Assembly (NCBI GenBank): GCA_963828755.1
Contig: CAWHFY010000005.1
Location: forward strand, 1-64,000
Source of the DNA: WHSW01 sp963828755
GTDB lineage: Bacteria; Actinomycetota; Thermoleophilia; Solirubrobacterales; 70-9
Length of the DNA: 64,000 bases
Direction of reading: 5' to 3'
In this document: piece after piece, positions 52,139 to 59,042 of the stretch
How positions within the stretch are numbered: the first letter of the stretch is position 1
How the letters are laid out: every line of letters starts with the position of its first letter
The notes under the pieces: model-generated
What the model saw: the letters and a program-made list of their open reading frames with translations, nothing else
Databases searched by the model: none
Told to the model about the DNA's origin: nothing
Position numbers and translations under genes: made by a program

Positions 52139-52546
52139 GTGTACGACTTCCTGCTGTTCGTCCACGTCCTCGCGGGGTTCTTCCTGCTCGCGATGGTGGT
52201 CATGTACTCGTCCTTCGCGCTCGGCGGGCCGACGCCGTCGCGGGCGGTGCTCACCGCGCAGGTGCTCGACGGGGTCGGCGGCGCCGGGACGCTGATCTTC
52301 GGCGTCTGGCTCGCGCTCTACGTCGCCGGCTATGAGATCTGGGACGGCTGGATCATCGCCGCGATCGTGCTCTGGGCCCTGGCGGCCGAGACCGGCCGCC
52401 GCGCGCACGCGTCGATGTTCGGAGCGCGGCCCGGCAGCGACGCGGCGGTGGCGGTCGACCGCGGCGTCGCGATGCGCTGGCATTTGATCCGCACCGCGCT
52501 GATCGTGGTGCTGCTCGCCGACATGATCTGGAAGCCGGGTGCCTGA
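52139..52546 (+). CDS. Small multi-pass membrane protein A of a pair
   Basis: 135 residues with four hydrophobic helices (DFLLFVHVLAGFFLLAMVVM; AGTLIFGVWLALYVAGYEI; a third in IIAAIVLWALAAE; a last near LIRTALIVVLLADMIW). A conserved-looking His in the first helix (FVHVLAG) is like that of DUF2269-type or copper/haem-related small membrane proteins. Start GTG 52139. The next membrane gene begins 1 nt after its stop, and both share the FxHVLG helix, so they may have arisen by duplication and act together. Confidence 0.65.
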   Translation: MYDFLLFVHVLAGFFLLAMVVMYSSFALGGPTPSRAVLTAQVLDGVGGAGTLIFGVWLALYVAGYEIWDGWIIAAIVLWALAAETGRRAHASMFGARPGSDAAVAVDRGVAMRWHLIRTALIVVLLADMIWKPGA

Positions 52547-52547
52547 G

Positions 52548-53027
52548 ATGGCCCTGCTCGCGACCGTCCGCCCCGACGACTGGAACCTCGCCCTGTTCTT
52601 CCACGTGCTCGGCGCGATGATCGTCGTCGGCGGACTGGTGCTGGCGCTCGTCTACCTCGCGGCCGCCTGGCGCGGCGACTCGGCCGACTCGCTGCGCGCC
52701 GGCTTCAGGGCGCTGCTGTACGTCGCGCTCCCCGGCTACATCGTGATGCGCGGCGGCGCCGAGGGGATCTACTCGAAGGAGCACCTCGACGAGGCGACGA
52801 GCGACCCGAGCTGGATCGGGATCGGGTTCGGGGTCGCCGACGCGGGCCTGCTCTTCCTGCTGATCGCGACGATCACCGCCGGGGTCGCCTCGCGTCGCGC
52901 GCAGGCGGGCGGCGAGGGCGCGGCCTCGCCGCCGGTGATCGGGGTCCGCGTCGCCGCGAGCCTGTGCGCGGTGATGGTGCTCGCCTACGTGGTCGCGATC
53001 TGGGCGATGACCGCGAAGCCCGCCTAG
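52548..53027 (+). CDS. Small multi-pass membrane protein B of a pair
   Basis: 159 residues, four hydrophobic helices. The first (LALFFHVLGAMIVVGGLVLA) resembles the first helix of protein A. ATG 52548 is used; an in-frame GTG at 52539 overlaps the upstream gene's end. The stop shares CTAG with the convergent reductase gene. Function not recognised. Confidence 0.65.
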   Translation: MALLATVRPDDWNLALFFHVLGAMIVVGGLVLALVYLAAAWRGDSADSLRAGFRALLYVALPGYIVMRGGAEGIYSKEHLDEATSDPSWIGIGFGVADAGLLFLLIATITAGVASRRAQAGGEGAASPPVIGVRVAASLCAVMVLAYVVAIWAMTAKPA

Positions 53028-53950
53028 TCGACGGTCAGCACGGCCTTGCCGCTGATCCGGCGCTCGACCAGCGCCGCGAGCGCCTCGTCGGCCTCGGTCC
53101 AGCTGACGGTGAGCGAGACGCCGGTGTCGAGCTCGCCGGCGGCGACCTGGTCGGCGAGCAGGCGCAGGTCGGCGGCCGTGTCGCGGCGCGCCATCTCGAC
53201 GAAGACCATGAACGAGTGCACCGTGACCAGGTGCTGGCGGTAGAAGCTCGGGACGTCGATCGTCGCCGGCTCGGCGGAGGAGTTGCCGAACGAGATCATC
53301 GTCCCGCGCGCCTCGAGGCTCTGGGCCGCGGCGGCGAACGACGCTCCGCCGGCCGACTCCAGGATCACGTCCCAGCGCTCCGCGCCGGGCTCGATCGAGG
53401 TGACCAGCTCGGCGGCGCCGAGCTCGGTCAATCCCTCGCCGCGCGACTCATCGCGCACGACCCCGGTGACTCGGGCGCCGGCGCGGCTCGCGATCTGAAT
53501 CGCGAACCGGCCGACACCGCCGGCGGCGCCGGTGACGAGCACGCGCTTGCCGTAGAGGTTGCCGCCATAGCTCAGCGTCCACAGCGCGGTCAATCCCGCC
53601 ACCGGCAGGGTCGAGGCGTCGGCGAACGACACCTCGTCGGGAAGTTCGGCGAGTCCGGCGGTCGGCACCGCGGCGAGCTCGGCCCAGGCGCCCGGGTCGG
53701 CGAGGATGCCGACCACGCGGGCGCCGGCGACCGGGCCGCTGCCGTCGGCGGCCGGCTCGCGGACCACGCCGGCGACGTCCCAGCCGGTCACCTCGCCCTC
53801 GGGCCGTACGGACAGCGCGCTGACCTCGCCGCGGTTGAGCGAGAACGCCTTCACCTCGACCAGCGCCTCGTCGGGCGCCGGGGTCGGGTCGGCGACCTCG
53901 CGCAGGCTCGCCCCTCGGGGCGCGCCACGGTCGGGGACCAGCGCGCGCAT
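53024..53950 (-). CDS. MDR oxidoreductase (quinone reductase-like)
   Basis: 308 residues from ATG 53950. The GroES-like N-terminus (MRALVPDRGAPRGASLREVA) and Rossmann motif VTGAAGGVGRFAIQIASRAGA are intact; zinc-binding Cys are absent, so it belongs with NADPH-dependent quinone/enone reductases. FSLNRGEVSALSVRPEGEVTGWDVAGVV is typical of the subgroup. Its ATG overlaps the stop of an upstream 50-residue gene (TGATG), so the two are translated together. The operator-like repeats farther upstream probably regulate both. Confidence 0.88.
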   Translation of the reverse strand: MRALVPDRGAPRGASLREVADPTPAPDEALVEVKAFSLNRGEVSALSVRPEGEVTGWDVAGVVREPAADGSGPVAGARVVGILADPGAWAELAAVPTAGLAELPDEVSFADASTLPVAGLTALWTLSYGGNLYGKRVLVTGAAGGVGRFAIQIASRAGARVTGVVRDESRGEGLTELGAAELVTSIEPGAERWDVILESAGGASFAAAAQSLEARGTMISFGNSSAEPATIDVPSFYRQHLVTVHSFMVFVEMARRDTAADLRLLADQVAAGELDTGVSLTVSWTEADEALAALVERRISGKAVLTVD

Positions 53951-54102
53951 CAGGCGCCGGCGGTGCAACCCACTGCGTCGCGCAGCGACTCGAAGACGAC
54001 GATCCGCTTGAACGCGAGCCGCTGCGGCGCCGGCTCGGGGGCGGTCGGTTCGGCGGCGGACGTCGTTACGGGGTTGGGAGCGGGTGCGGTCTTAGTGGTC
54101 AT
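53950..54102 (-). CDS. 50-residue peptide coupled to the MDR reductase
   Basis: ATG 54102 opens a Pro/Ala/Thr-rich, probably disordered half (MTTKTAPAPNPVTTSAAEP) and a distinct second half, RLAFKRIVVFESLRDAVGCT, ending AGA. A GGGAAGG stretch lies about 8 nt upstream. The stop overlaps the reductase ATG. The leader-plus-core look and the single Cys near the end could suggest a modified peptide or a small partner protein, but no modification enzyme other than the reductase is adjacent. Not recognised. Confidence 0.6.
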   Translation of the reverse strand: MTTKTAPAPNPVTTSAAEPTAPEPAPQRLAFKRIVVFESLRDAVGCTAGA

Positions 54103-54132
54103 CTGATGCCTTCCCTGCGGTCCTGACTTCAA

Positions 54133-54177
54133 GGTTCGACGCCTATCGTACAACAGAGGTTCGATGACTGTCGAACC
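54133..54177 (-). promoter_or_regulatory. GGTTCGA repeats, probable operator
   Basis: GGTTCGA at 54158-54164 and TCGAACC at 54171-54177 form a perfect inverted repeat with a 6-nt spacer; a third GGTTCGA lies at 54133-54139. On the reverse strand TGTACGAT between them is a likely extended -10 for the 50-residue peptide gene. No adjacent regulator is obvious. Confidence 0.55.
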
Positions 54178-54291
54178 ATGCCGCCGACGCGATCTCCCTG
54201 CCGTCCGCGCTCCTGATGGACCGGCGCCGTGCGAGGGTTCTCACATGACCGATGGTCGAGCCCACGTCCTCGCCGATGAACGGTCGTCGGC

Positions 54292-55173
54292 GTGATCGTC
54301 GGACTTGCCCTCGCCCTCGCCTGCGCCGTCGCGACCAGCGTCGCCTTTCTGCTGAAGCAGCGCGGCGCCGTCCTTGCGCCGCCCGTGCGTGGTCAACACC
54401 CGTTGCGAAGCGCAGCCGACCTCTTCCGGTCGAGATGGTTCGCGGTTGGCTGGGCGGTTGCGGTCGGCGCTTGGGCGCTTCACGTCGGAGCGCTCGCCCT
54501 GGCGCCGCTTTCGATCGTGCAGGCCGTCCTCGCGGGCGGGATCGTCTTTCTCGCCGTCTTCGCCGAGCGCTACTTCGGCTTCCGGCTCGGAAAGCGCCAG
54601 TGGATTGGCGTGATCGTCACGGCGGTGGGCCTTGCGATCATCGGGCTGACCTCGGGTGGGGGTGACGGCGAGCCACCGCACTACGCGGTGGCGGCCTTGA
54701 TCGCGATCGAGTGCGGCGTGCTCGTCGTCGGCGTTGGGGTCGCCGTGTTCGCGACCCACCACCGCGTCCCCCTGGCGGCGCAGGGCCTACTCCTTGGAAC
54801 CGCCGCCGGTGCGCTTTTCGGTGTTTCCGATATCGGGATCAAGTTCCTGGCCGACGACATCGCCAGCGGCGTGCTCGAGCTGATCAGCCCCTGGACCGTG
54901 ACGGCGCTGATCGCCTCGGTCGTTGCCTTCTACGCCTCAGCCCGCGGCCTGCAGATCGGCCCCGGCGTCGAGGTCATCGCCCTGACCTCGATCGCCGCCA
55001 ACCTCACCGCGATCGTCGGCGGCATTCTCATCTTCCGGGATCCGGTCGGGAGCGGAGCGCTCGAGATCATCGGACGGATGCTCGCCTTCTGCCTCGTGCT
55101 CGCGGGGGCCGCCCTGATCCCCGGCCCGGTCCGAGCCGCCGAGACCGCCCCTACCTCGGAGGTAAGCGTGTGA
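54292..55173 (+). CDS. DMT/NIPA-like transporter
   Basis: 293 residues, nine to ten hydrophobic segments. The start IVGLALALACAVATSVAFLLKQRGA and paired repeats, e.g. ALAPLSIVQAVLAGGIVFLAVF and LTSIAANLTAIVGGILIF, fit drug/metabolite-type (EamA-like) or Mg-transporter NIPA-like families. GTG 54292 has no strong ribosome-binding site. Cargo unknown. It is divergent from the 50-residue peptide gene and converges on a secreted repeat protein. Confidence 0.75.
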   Translation: MIVGLALALACAVATSVAFLLKQRGAVLAPPVRGQHPLRSAADLFRSRWFAVGWAVAVGAWALHVGALALAPLSIVQAVLAGGIVFLAVFAERYFGFRLGKRQWIGVIVTAVGLAIIGLTSGGGDGEPPHYAVAALIAIECGVLVVGVGVAVFATHHRVPLAAQGLLLGTAAGALFGVSDIGIKFLADDIASGVLELISPWTVTALIASVVAFYASARGLQIGPGVEVIALTSIAANLTAIVGGILIFRDPVGSGALEIIGRMLAFCLVLAGAALIPGPVRAAETAPTSEVSV

Positions 55174-55207
55174 GGCGGCCGCCGAGTTCGGGCGCGCCGC
55201 GGTCGCG

Positions 55208-55843
55208 CTACGCGCGCTTGATCCGGAAGCTCTGGCCGCTCGACGGCTGGCGGAACTTCGCCTTTCGCGGCTTCAGCTGCCAGCCGCCGCCGAGCCGGCC
55301 GCTCGGCGACTGCAGGAACTTGCGGAACTGCTGGCTCGCCGCCGGGCAGCTCATCCGCTTGACCGTGATCACGTAGTTGCCGGCCGGGATCGGGAGCGAC
55401 CCGATCCGGTCGTTGTGAAGCACCTGGAACGTGGGGCAGGTCTGACGGCCGCTGCCGCCTCCGCCGCCCCCTCCTCCACCGCCGCCCCCGCCGCCGCCGG
55501 AGCCGGACTTGCGGACGCTGAACGCCTGGTTGGTGGAGCGGTTGGCAAAGCGGGCGCGGTTCGCGTTCACGCGCCAGCCGTTCGGCAGGTCGCCGTTGGG
55601 GCGGCGCAGGAAGGACGTGAACAGCTTCGAGGCGTCGGCGCAGGTCAGGTTCGCCGGCGTCTGCACGGTGACCTCGTAGCGGCCCGCTGGCAGCGCGAGG
55701 TTGCCGATGCGGTCGTTGTGAAGGACGGTGAACGTGCCTGGGCACGCGGTCGAGCTGCCGCCGCTCGCGGCGCTCGCGACCCCCGGCATCGCGACGACGC
55801 AGCCGACGGCCGCGATCGCGATCAGTGCTGCTCTGCCCCGCAT
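55208..55843 (-). CDS. Secreted protein with two copies of a Cys-containing domain joined by 15 glycines
   Basis: 211 residues. Signal peptide (ALIAIAAVGCVVAMPGVASA), then repeat 1 (about 34-112) with CPGTFTVLHNDRIGNLALPAG, a run of 15 Gly (116-130), and repeat 2 (about 136-210) with CPTFQVLHNDRIGSLPIPAG. Both repeats contain VLHNDRIG, an LPAG or IPAG turn, a second Cys, and an NGW or GGW...FR end. Each domain likely holds one disulfide. Not a family I can name; probably an extracellular binding protein. Confidence 0.75.
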   Translation of the reverse strand: MRGRAALIAIAAVGCVVAMPGVASAASGGSSTACPGTFTVLHNDRIGNLALPAGRYEVTVQTPANLTCADASKLFTSFLRRPNGDLPNGWRVNANRARFANRSTNQAFSVRKSGSGGGGGGGGGGGGGGGSGRQTCPTFQVLHNDRIGSLPIPAGNYVITVKRMSCPAASQQFRKFLQSPSGRLGGGWQLKPRKAKFRQPSSGQSFRIKRA

Positions 55844-55892
55844 GCGGCCATACCGTATCCGGGCGCGACGGCGAAAGGCGGCCCGGGGGCGC

Positions 55893-56072
55893 TCAGCCGA
55901 GGCGCGGGCGCCAGGCGTGCGGCTCGCGGCGGCGGCCGGTGAGCGGCATCGGCGGCGCGAGCGTGAAGCGCAGCGGGCTCACGAAGGGACCGGTCGCGCC
56001 GGGCTCGGGGCGCTCGCGGCGGCGCGGTGAGTACTGCGACAGGTCGTCCACGCCCCCCTTTCGGCATCGCAT
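55893..56072 (-). CDS. Possible 59-residue Arg/Pro-rich protein
   Basis: Open frame between two divergent genes, with a start ATG 56072 or GTG 56051 just after AAAGGGGGG. The product (VDDLSQYSPRRRERPEPGAT..., ending EPHAWRPRLG) is Arg/Pro-rich and unlike the shadow frames nearby, but has no hydrophobic or catalytic pattern. Its existence is inferred from codon pattern, position and the ribosome-binding site only. Confidence 0.35.
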   Translation of the reverse strand: MRCRKGGVDDLSQYSPRRRERPEPGATGPFVSPLRFTLAPPMPLTGRRREPHAWRPRLG

Positions 56073-56153
56073 CGTGGGCGACCCAACGAGTCCCGGCGGG
56101 GTCAAACAAACGTCTAGAGCGAAGTTCGCCGCGACGTCGGCGATCATTGATGG

Positions 56154-57503
56154 ATGCCCGAACCGTCCCCGCTCGACCTCGGCCTCGACCCGGCCACGAA
56201 GGACCCCGACCTGCCGGGGCCCTTCACGGTCGGCGCCTGGGCAAACGGCTTTCGCGACTTCGTCCGCAAGCGGCCCCGGGTGCTGGTCATCGGCGAGGTC
56301 TTCAACCTGCGTCGCGCTCGCGCCAGCACCTACTTCGAGCTTCGCGACGGCGACGGCGCGGCCCCGTGCTCGATCTGGAACAACGAGCTCGACCGGCTGC
56401 ACCTGCCGGAGGGCGCGCTTCGCGACGGCGCCCAGGTCGTCCTCGGCGGCGGCCCCGATTACTACCCGGGCAGCCAGACCGCCTCCCCGAGCTTCACCTT
56501 CCGCGCCAGCTACATCCGCCTCGCGGGCGACGGCGACCTGCTCGCCCAGCTCGACCGCTCGCGCCGCAAGCTCGACGCCGATGGCCTGCTCGGCCGCCAG
56601 CGCGAGCTGGCGCGGCCGCTCTTGCCGCGGACGATTGGCGTCGTCACCGCCCGCAACAGCGCGGCGTGCGCCGACCTGCTCGCCGGCCTCGAGCGCCGGG
56701 GCTGGCGCGGGACGATCGTCTGGGCCGACGCCCCGGTCCAGGACCGCCGCGCGGCCGGCGCGATCGGCGCCGCGCTGCGCGGGCTCGCCGAGCTGCCGAT
56801 GGTGGAGGTGGCAGTCGTCTGTCGCGGCGGTGGCTCGCTCACCGACCTCTGGGCGTTTTGCGACGAGAACCTCTGCCGGACGGTCGCGATGCTGCGCCTG
56901 CCGGTGATCAGCGCGGTCGGCCACGAGGTCGACCGGACCCTGATCGACGACGTCGCCGCGGTCTCCTGCTCGACCCCGACCCACGCCGCCGAGGCGTTGG
57001 TCCGCATCGACGTCAACACGGCCCGCGTCGGACTCCGCTCGGCCTCGCTGCTGACCCGCCGCGCGGGGACGGCCGCCGTCGCGACCCGCGCCCGGCGGCT
57101 CGCCGAGCACTCGGCGGCCCCGGCGCGCACGCTGCGCCACGAGCGCGCTCGGCTGCACCAGATGCTCCGCGAGATCCGCGCCTCGGCGAGCCGGCGAAAC
57201 GCCGAGCGCGTCCGGCTCGCGGGCGTTCACGCGCTCGTCGTCCAGCGCAAGGCGACCGCCTTCCCGGCCGCCCGCGCCGCGGCCGGTAAGCGCCTCGACG
57301 CGCTCACCATGGCGCTCGCCGCCCACGACCCGGAGCGCACGCTCGAGCGCGGCTACGCGCTGGTCGCCGACCGCGACGGCGAGCCGATCTCGACCGCGGC
57401 GGCCGCGCGCGAGCGAGGCGAGCTGGTCGTCCGCTTCGCCGACGATGCTGTCGAGGCCCGGGTCGAACCCGGCGAGGACGATGGAAGCCAACGCGACACC
57501 TGA
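56154..57503 (+). CDS. xseA: Exodeoxyribonuclease VII large subunit
   Basis: 449 residues. The OB-fold N-terminus (RPRVLVIGEVFNLRRARAST YFEL) is followed by the catalytic core with RTIGVVTARNSAACADLLAG, VEVAVVCRGGGSLTDLWAF, and the catalytic-domain signature ISAVGHEVDRTLIDDVAA. The C-terminal coiled region ends ERGYALVADRDGEP. Exo VII digests single-stranded DNA to short oligonucleotides in mismatch and damage repair. Its 3' end overlaps xseB by 23 nt; the two form one operon. Confidence 0.95.
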   Translation: MPEPSPLDLGLDPATKDPDLPGPFTVGAWANGFRDFVRKRPRVLVIGEVFNLRRARASTYFELRDGDGAAPCSIWNNELDRLHLPEGALRDGAQVVLGGGPDYYPGSQTASPSFTFRASYIRLAGDGDLLAQLDRSRRKLDADGLLGRQRELARPLLPRTIGVVTARNSAACADLLAGLERRGWRGTIVWADAPVQDRRAAGAIGAALRGLAELPMVEVAVVCRGGGSLTDLWAFCDENLCRTVAMLRLPVISAVGHEVDRTLIDDVAAVSCSTPTHAAEALVRIDVNTARVGLRSASLLTRRAGTAAVATRARRLAEHSAAPARTLRHERARLHQMLREIRASASRRNAERVRLAGVHALVVQRKATAFPAARAAAGKRLDALTMALAAHDPERTLERGYALVADRDGEPISTAAAARERGELVVRFADDAVEARVEPGEDDGSQRDT

Positions 57504-57726
57504 GAGCTACGAGACCGCCGTCGCGCGGCTCGAGCAGATCATCGCCCGGCTCGACTCCGGCGAGGCCGAACTGCGCGAGACGCTGGCGCTGTGCACCGAG
57601 GCCAAGGGGCTGATCGAGTTCTGCAAGGCCGAGCTCGACGCGGTGTCCGGCCAGCTCAAGGAGCTCGACCTCGACCGGCTGGTCGCCGATCTCGAGGGCG
57701 GCACGCCCGAACCGCCGACCGGTTAA
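57481..57726 (+). CDS. xseB: Exodeoxyribonuclease VII small subunit
   Basis: 81 residues. ESYETAVARLEQIIARLDSG followed by EAELRETLALCTEAKGLIEF is the usual XseB helical hairpin (LExIVxxLE..E..LeesL motif). Several XseB chains coat the coiled coil of XseA. ATG 57481 lies inside the xseA end. The stop overlaps that of a convergent NTF2-like gene (TTAA). Confidence 0.93.
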   Translation: MEANATPESYETAVARLEQIIARLDSGEAELRETLALCTEAKGLIEFCKAELDAVSGQLKELDLDRLVADLEGGTPEPPTG

Positions 57727-58097
57727 CCCCCCTCGGCGGCGACCACGTCCATGCGGGCGATCAGCCCGTCGCGGAACTCGTAGTCGTGAAAGACGCGCCC
57801 CTGGCCGATCAGGTCACCCTCGAGGCCGTAGAGCGATTGGTCGACCAGGACCCGCACGCGGCCATCGTCGAGCAGCTCGAAGCCGACCGGGACGACCCGC
57901 GGGTCGAATTCCGCGAACTGCCTTCTCCAGTAGGCGCGAACCGCATCGTGGCCGCTGATCCGAGTGCCCTCGAGCGCGTTCGGCCAATCCACCTCGGCGT
58001 CCATGAGCTCGATCACCGCGTCGATCTCGCGCGCGTTGAAGCGCTCGTACATGCGGGCGATCGTCCGCTCGAGCTCGGGGTCGACGGGGGCGTTCAT
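57723..58097 (-). CDS. NTF2/SnoaL-like protein
   Basis: 124 residues from ATG 58097. NTF2-like fold: IARMYERFNAREIDAVIELM, DWPNALEGTRISGHDAVRAY and the strand EFRDGLIARMDVVAAEGG. The family includes polyketide cyclases and simple ketosteroid isomerase relatives. Third such protein in the window; none is clearly in a pathway. Tail-to-tail overlap with xseB. Confidence 0.75.
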   Translation of the reverse strand: MNAPVDPELERTIARMYERFNAREIDAVIELMDAEVDWPNALEGTRISGHDAVRAYWRRQFAEFDPRVVPVGFELLDDGRVRVLVDQSLYGLEGDLIGQGRVFHDYEFRDGLIARMDVVAAEGG

Positions 58098-58159
58098 CGA
58101 CTCAGTCTCGCAGCGCGCGCCGAACCGATCTAGTTGCGCCCCTACTACTCGCTGCCGGG

Positions 58160-58483
58160 CTAGCGGCCGCGGCCGGGCACCGGGAGCGAGAACTTCAGCC
58201 GCTCGGGCTCGGCGCTGCGGACCAGCGGCACGCCGAGGAGGCGGGCGATCCGCCACGCCCAGGCGTACGGGAACGGGACCGGGACCTCCGGGCAGAAGCG
58301 CTCGACCTTGCCGCCGCGGCCGACGACCTCGATCGTCACGGTCGCGCTCGGCAGGATCCAGCCTGTCGGGTGATCGATGCCGGCGAGGCGGACCGCGGTG
58401 GGCCCGCCGTCGCCCATCACCCGCCGGATCTCGCGCGCGGCGGCGCGAATCCGGAACGGGTTGAGGTAGCGCAGGCGCTTCAT
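58160..58483 (-). CDS. Small protein of unknown function
   Basis: 107 residues. Basic start (MKRLRYLNPFRIRAAAREIR), a strand-rich middle (SATVTIEVVGRGGKVERFCP) and a Trp-containing helix (FPYAWAWRIARLLGVPL), ending Arg-rich. No signal peptide or membrane helix. It lies 3 nt after the lysine-rich gene upstream and is probably in the same transcript. Family not recognised. Confidence 0.6.
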   Translation of the reverse strand: MKRLRYLNPFRIRAAAREIRRVMGDGGPTAVRLAGIDHPTGWILPSATVTIEVVGRGGKVERFCPEVPVPFPYAWAWRIARLLGVPLVRSAEPERLKFSLPVPGRGR

Positions 58484-58486
58484 GCG

Positions 58487-58894
58487 TTAGCGGAGCGAAC
58501 GCCGTTCGGCGATCGCGCGGTCGGTCGCGTCCTCGAGCCCCTCGGTCTGCTCGGCGACCACCTCGGGTTGCTCGGCGGTCGGGGACTTCGACACCGGCGT
58601 GCGGTGCGGCTTCGCCGACTCCGGCTTGGTCGCTGCGGCCTTGCGGGGCTTCGGCTTCGGCTTCGCGGCCGCCTTCGGCTTCGTCCGGGCGGCGGGCTTG
58701 CGGGGCTTCGGCGCCGCCTTCGCGGGCTTCGGCTTCGTCGGCTCCGCGGTCGGCATCGAGGCGGTCGCCTGCTCGTCGTCGCCGCCGATGCGGTCGGCGA
58801 TCCGCTCGCGGGCGCCATTGGCGAACTCGAGCGGCAGGCGGACCAGCTTGACCGCGCCGGTGGCGACGGTGCGAGGTAGTTCTTGAAGGCTCAT
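58487..58894 (-). CDS. Protein with Lys/Pro/Ala-rich histone-H1-like tail
   Basis: 135 residues from ATG 58894. A short folded-looking start (LPRTVATGAVKLVRLPLEFA, then ERIADRIGGDDE) leads into a long low-complexity stretch of KPKPAKA, KPRKPA and KPKPKPRKA units (about residues 52-90), then an acidic end. Such tails bind DNA or polyanions in actinobacterial HU- and H1-like proteins, and similar tails occur on surface adhesins. AAGGAATACGAGAG upstream offers a weak ribosome-binding site. Role uncertain. Confidence 0.65.
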   Translation of the reverse strand: MSLQELPRTVATGAVKLVRLPLEFANGARERIADRIGGDDEQATASMPTAEPTKPKPAKAAPKPRKPAARTKPKAAAKPKPKPRKAAATKPESAKPHRTPVSKSPTAEQPEVVAEQTEGLEDATDRAIAERRSLR

Positions 58895-58982
58895 CTCTCT
58901 CGTATTCCTTTCCCTGGGTGAGCCCACTCTTCTACCCGGCCAGGCGCCGCCCAACCCTCCGACTGTGCGGTTGGTCACACAA

Positions 58983-59035
58983 ACGGAGCAGACACTCCAT
59001 ATTAACGGAGTTCTTACTCCGGTTTCTGCTACGGT
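58983..59035 (+). promoter_or_regulatory. Promoter and operator of the second exporter
   Basis: GGAG/CTCC units repeat: ACTCC (58994-58998), GGAGT (59007-59011) and ACTCC (59016-59020) form two interleaved inverted repeats. TACGGT (59030-59035) ends 7 nt before ATG 59043, giving a leaderless exporter transcript. TGCTACGGT is shared with the first exporter's promoter. Confidence 0.6.
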
Positions 59036-59042
59036 CGCTCGC

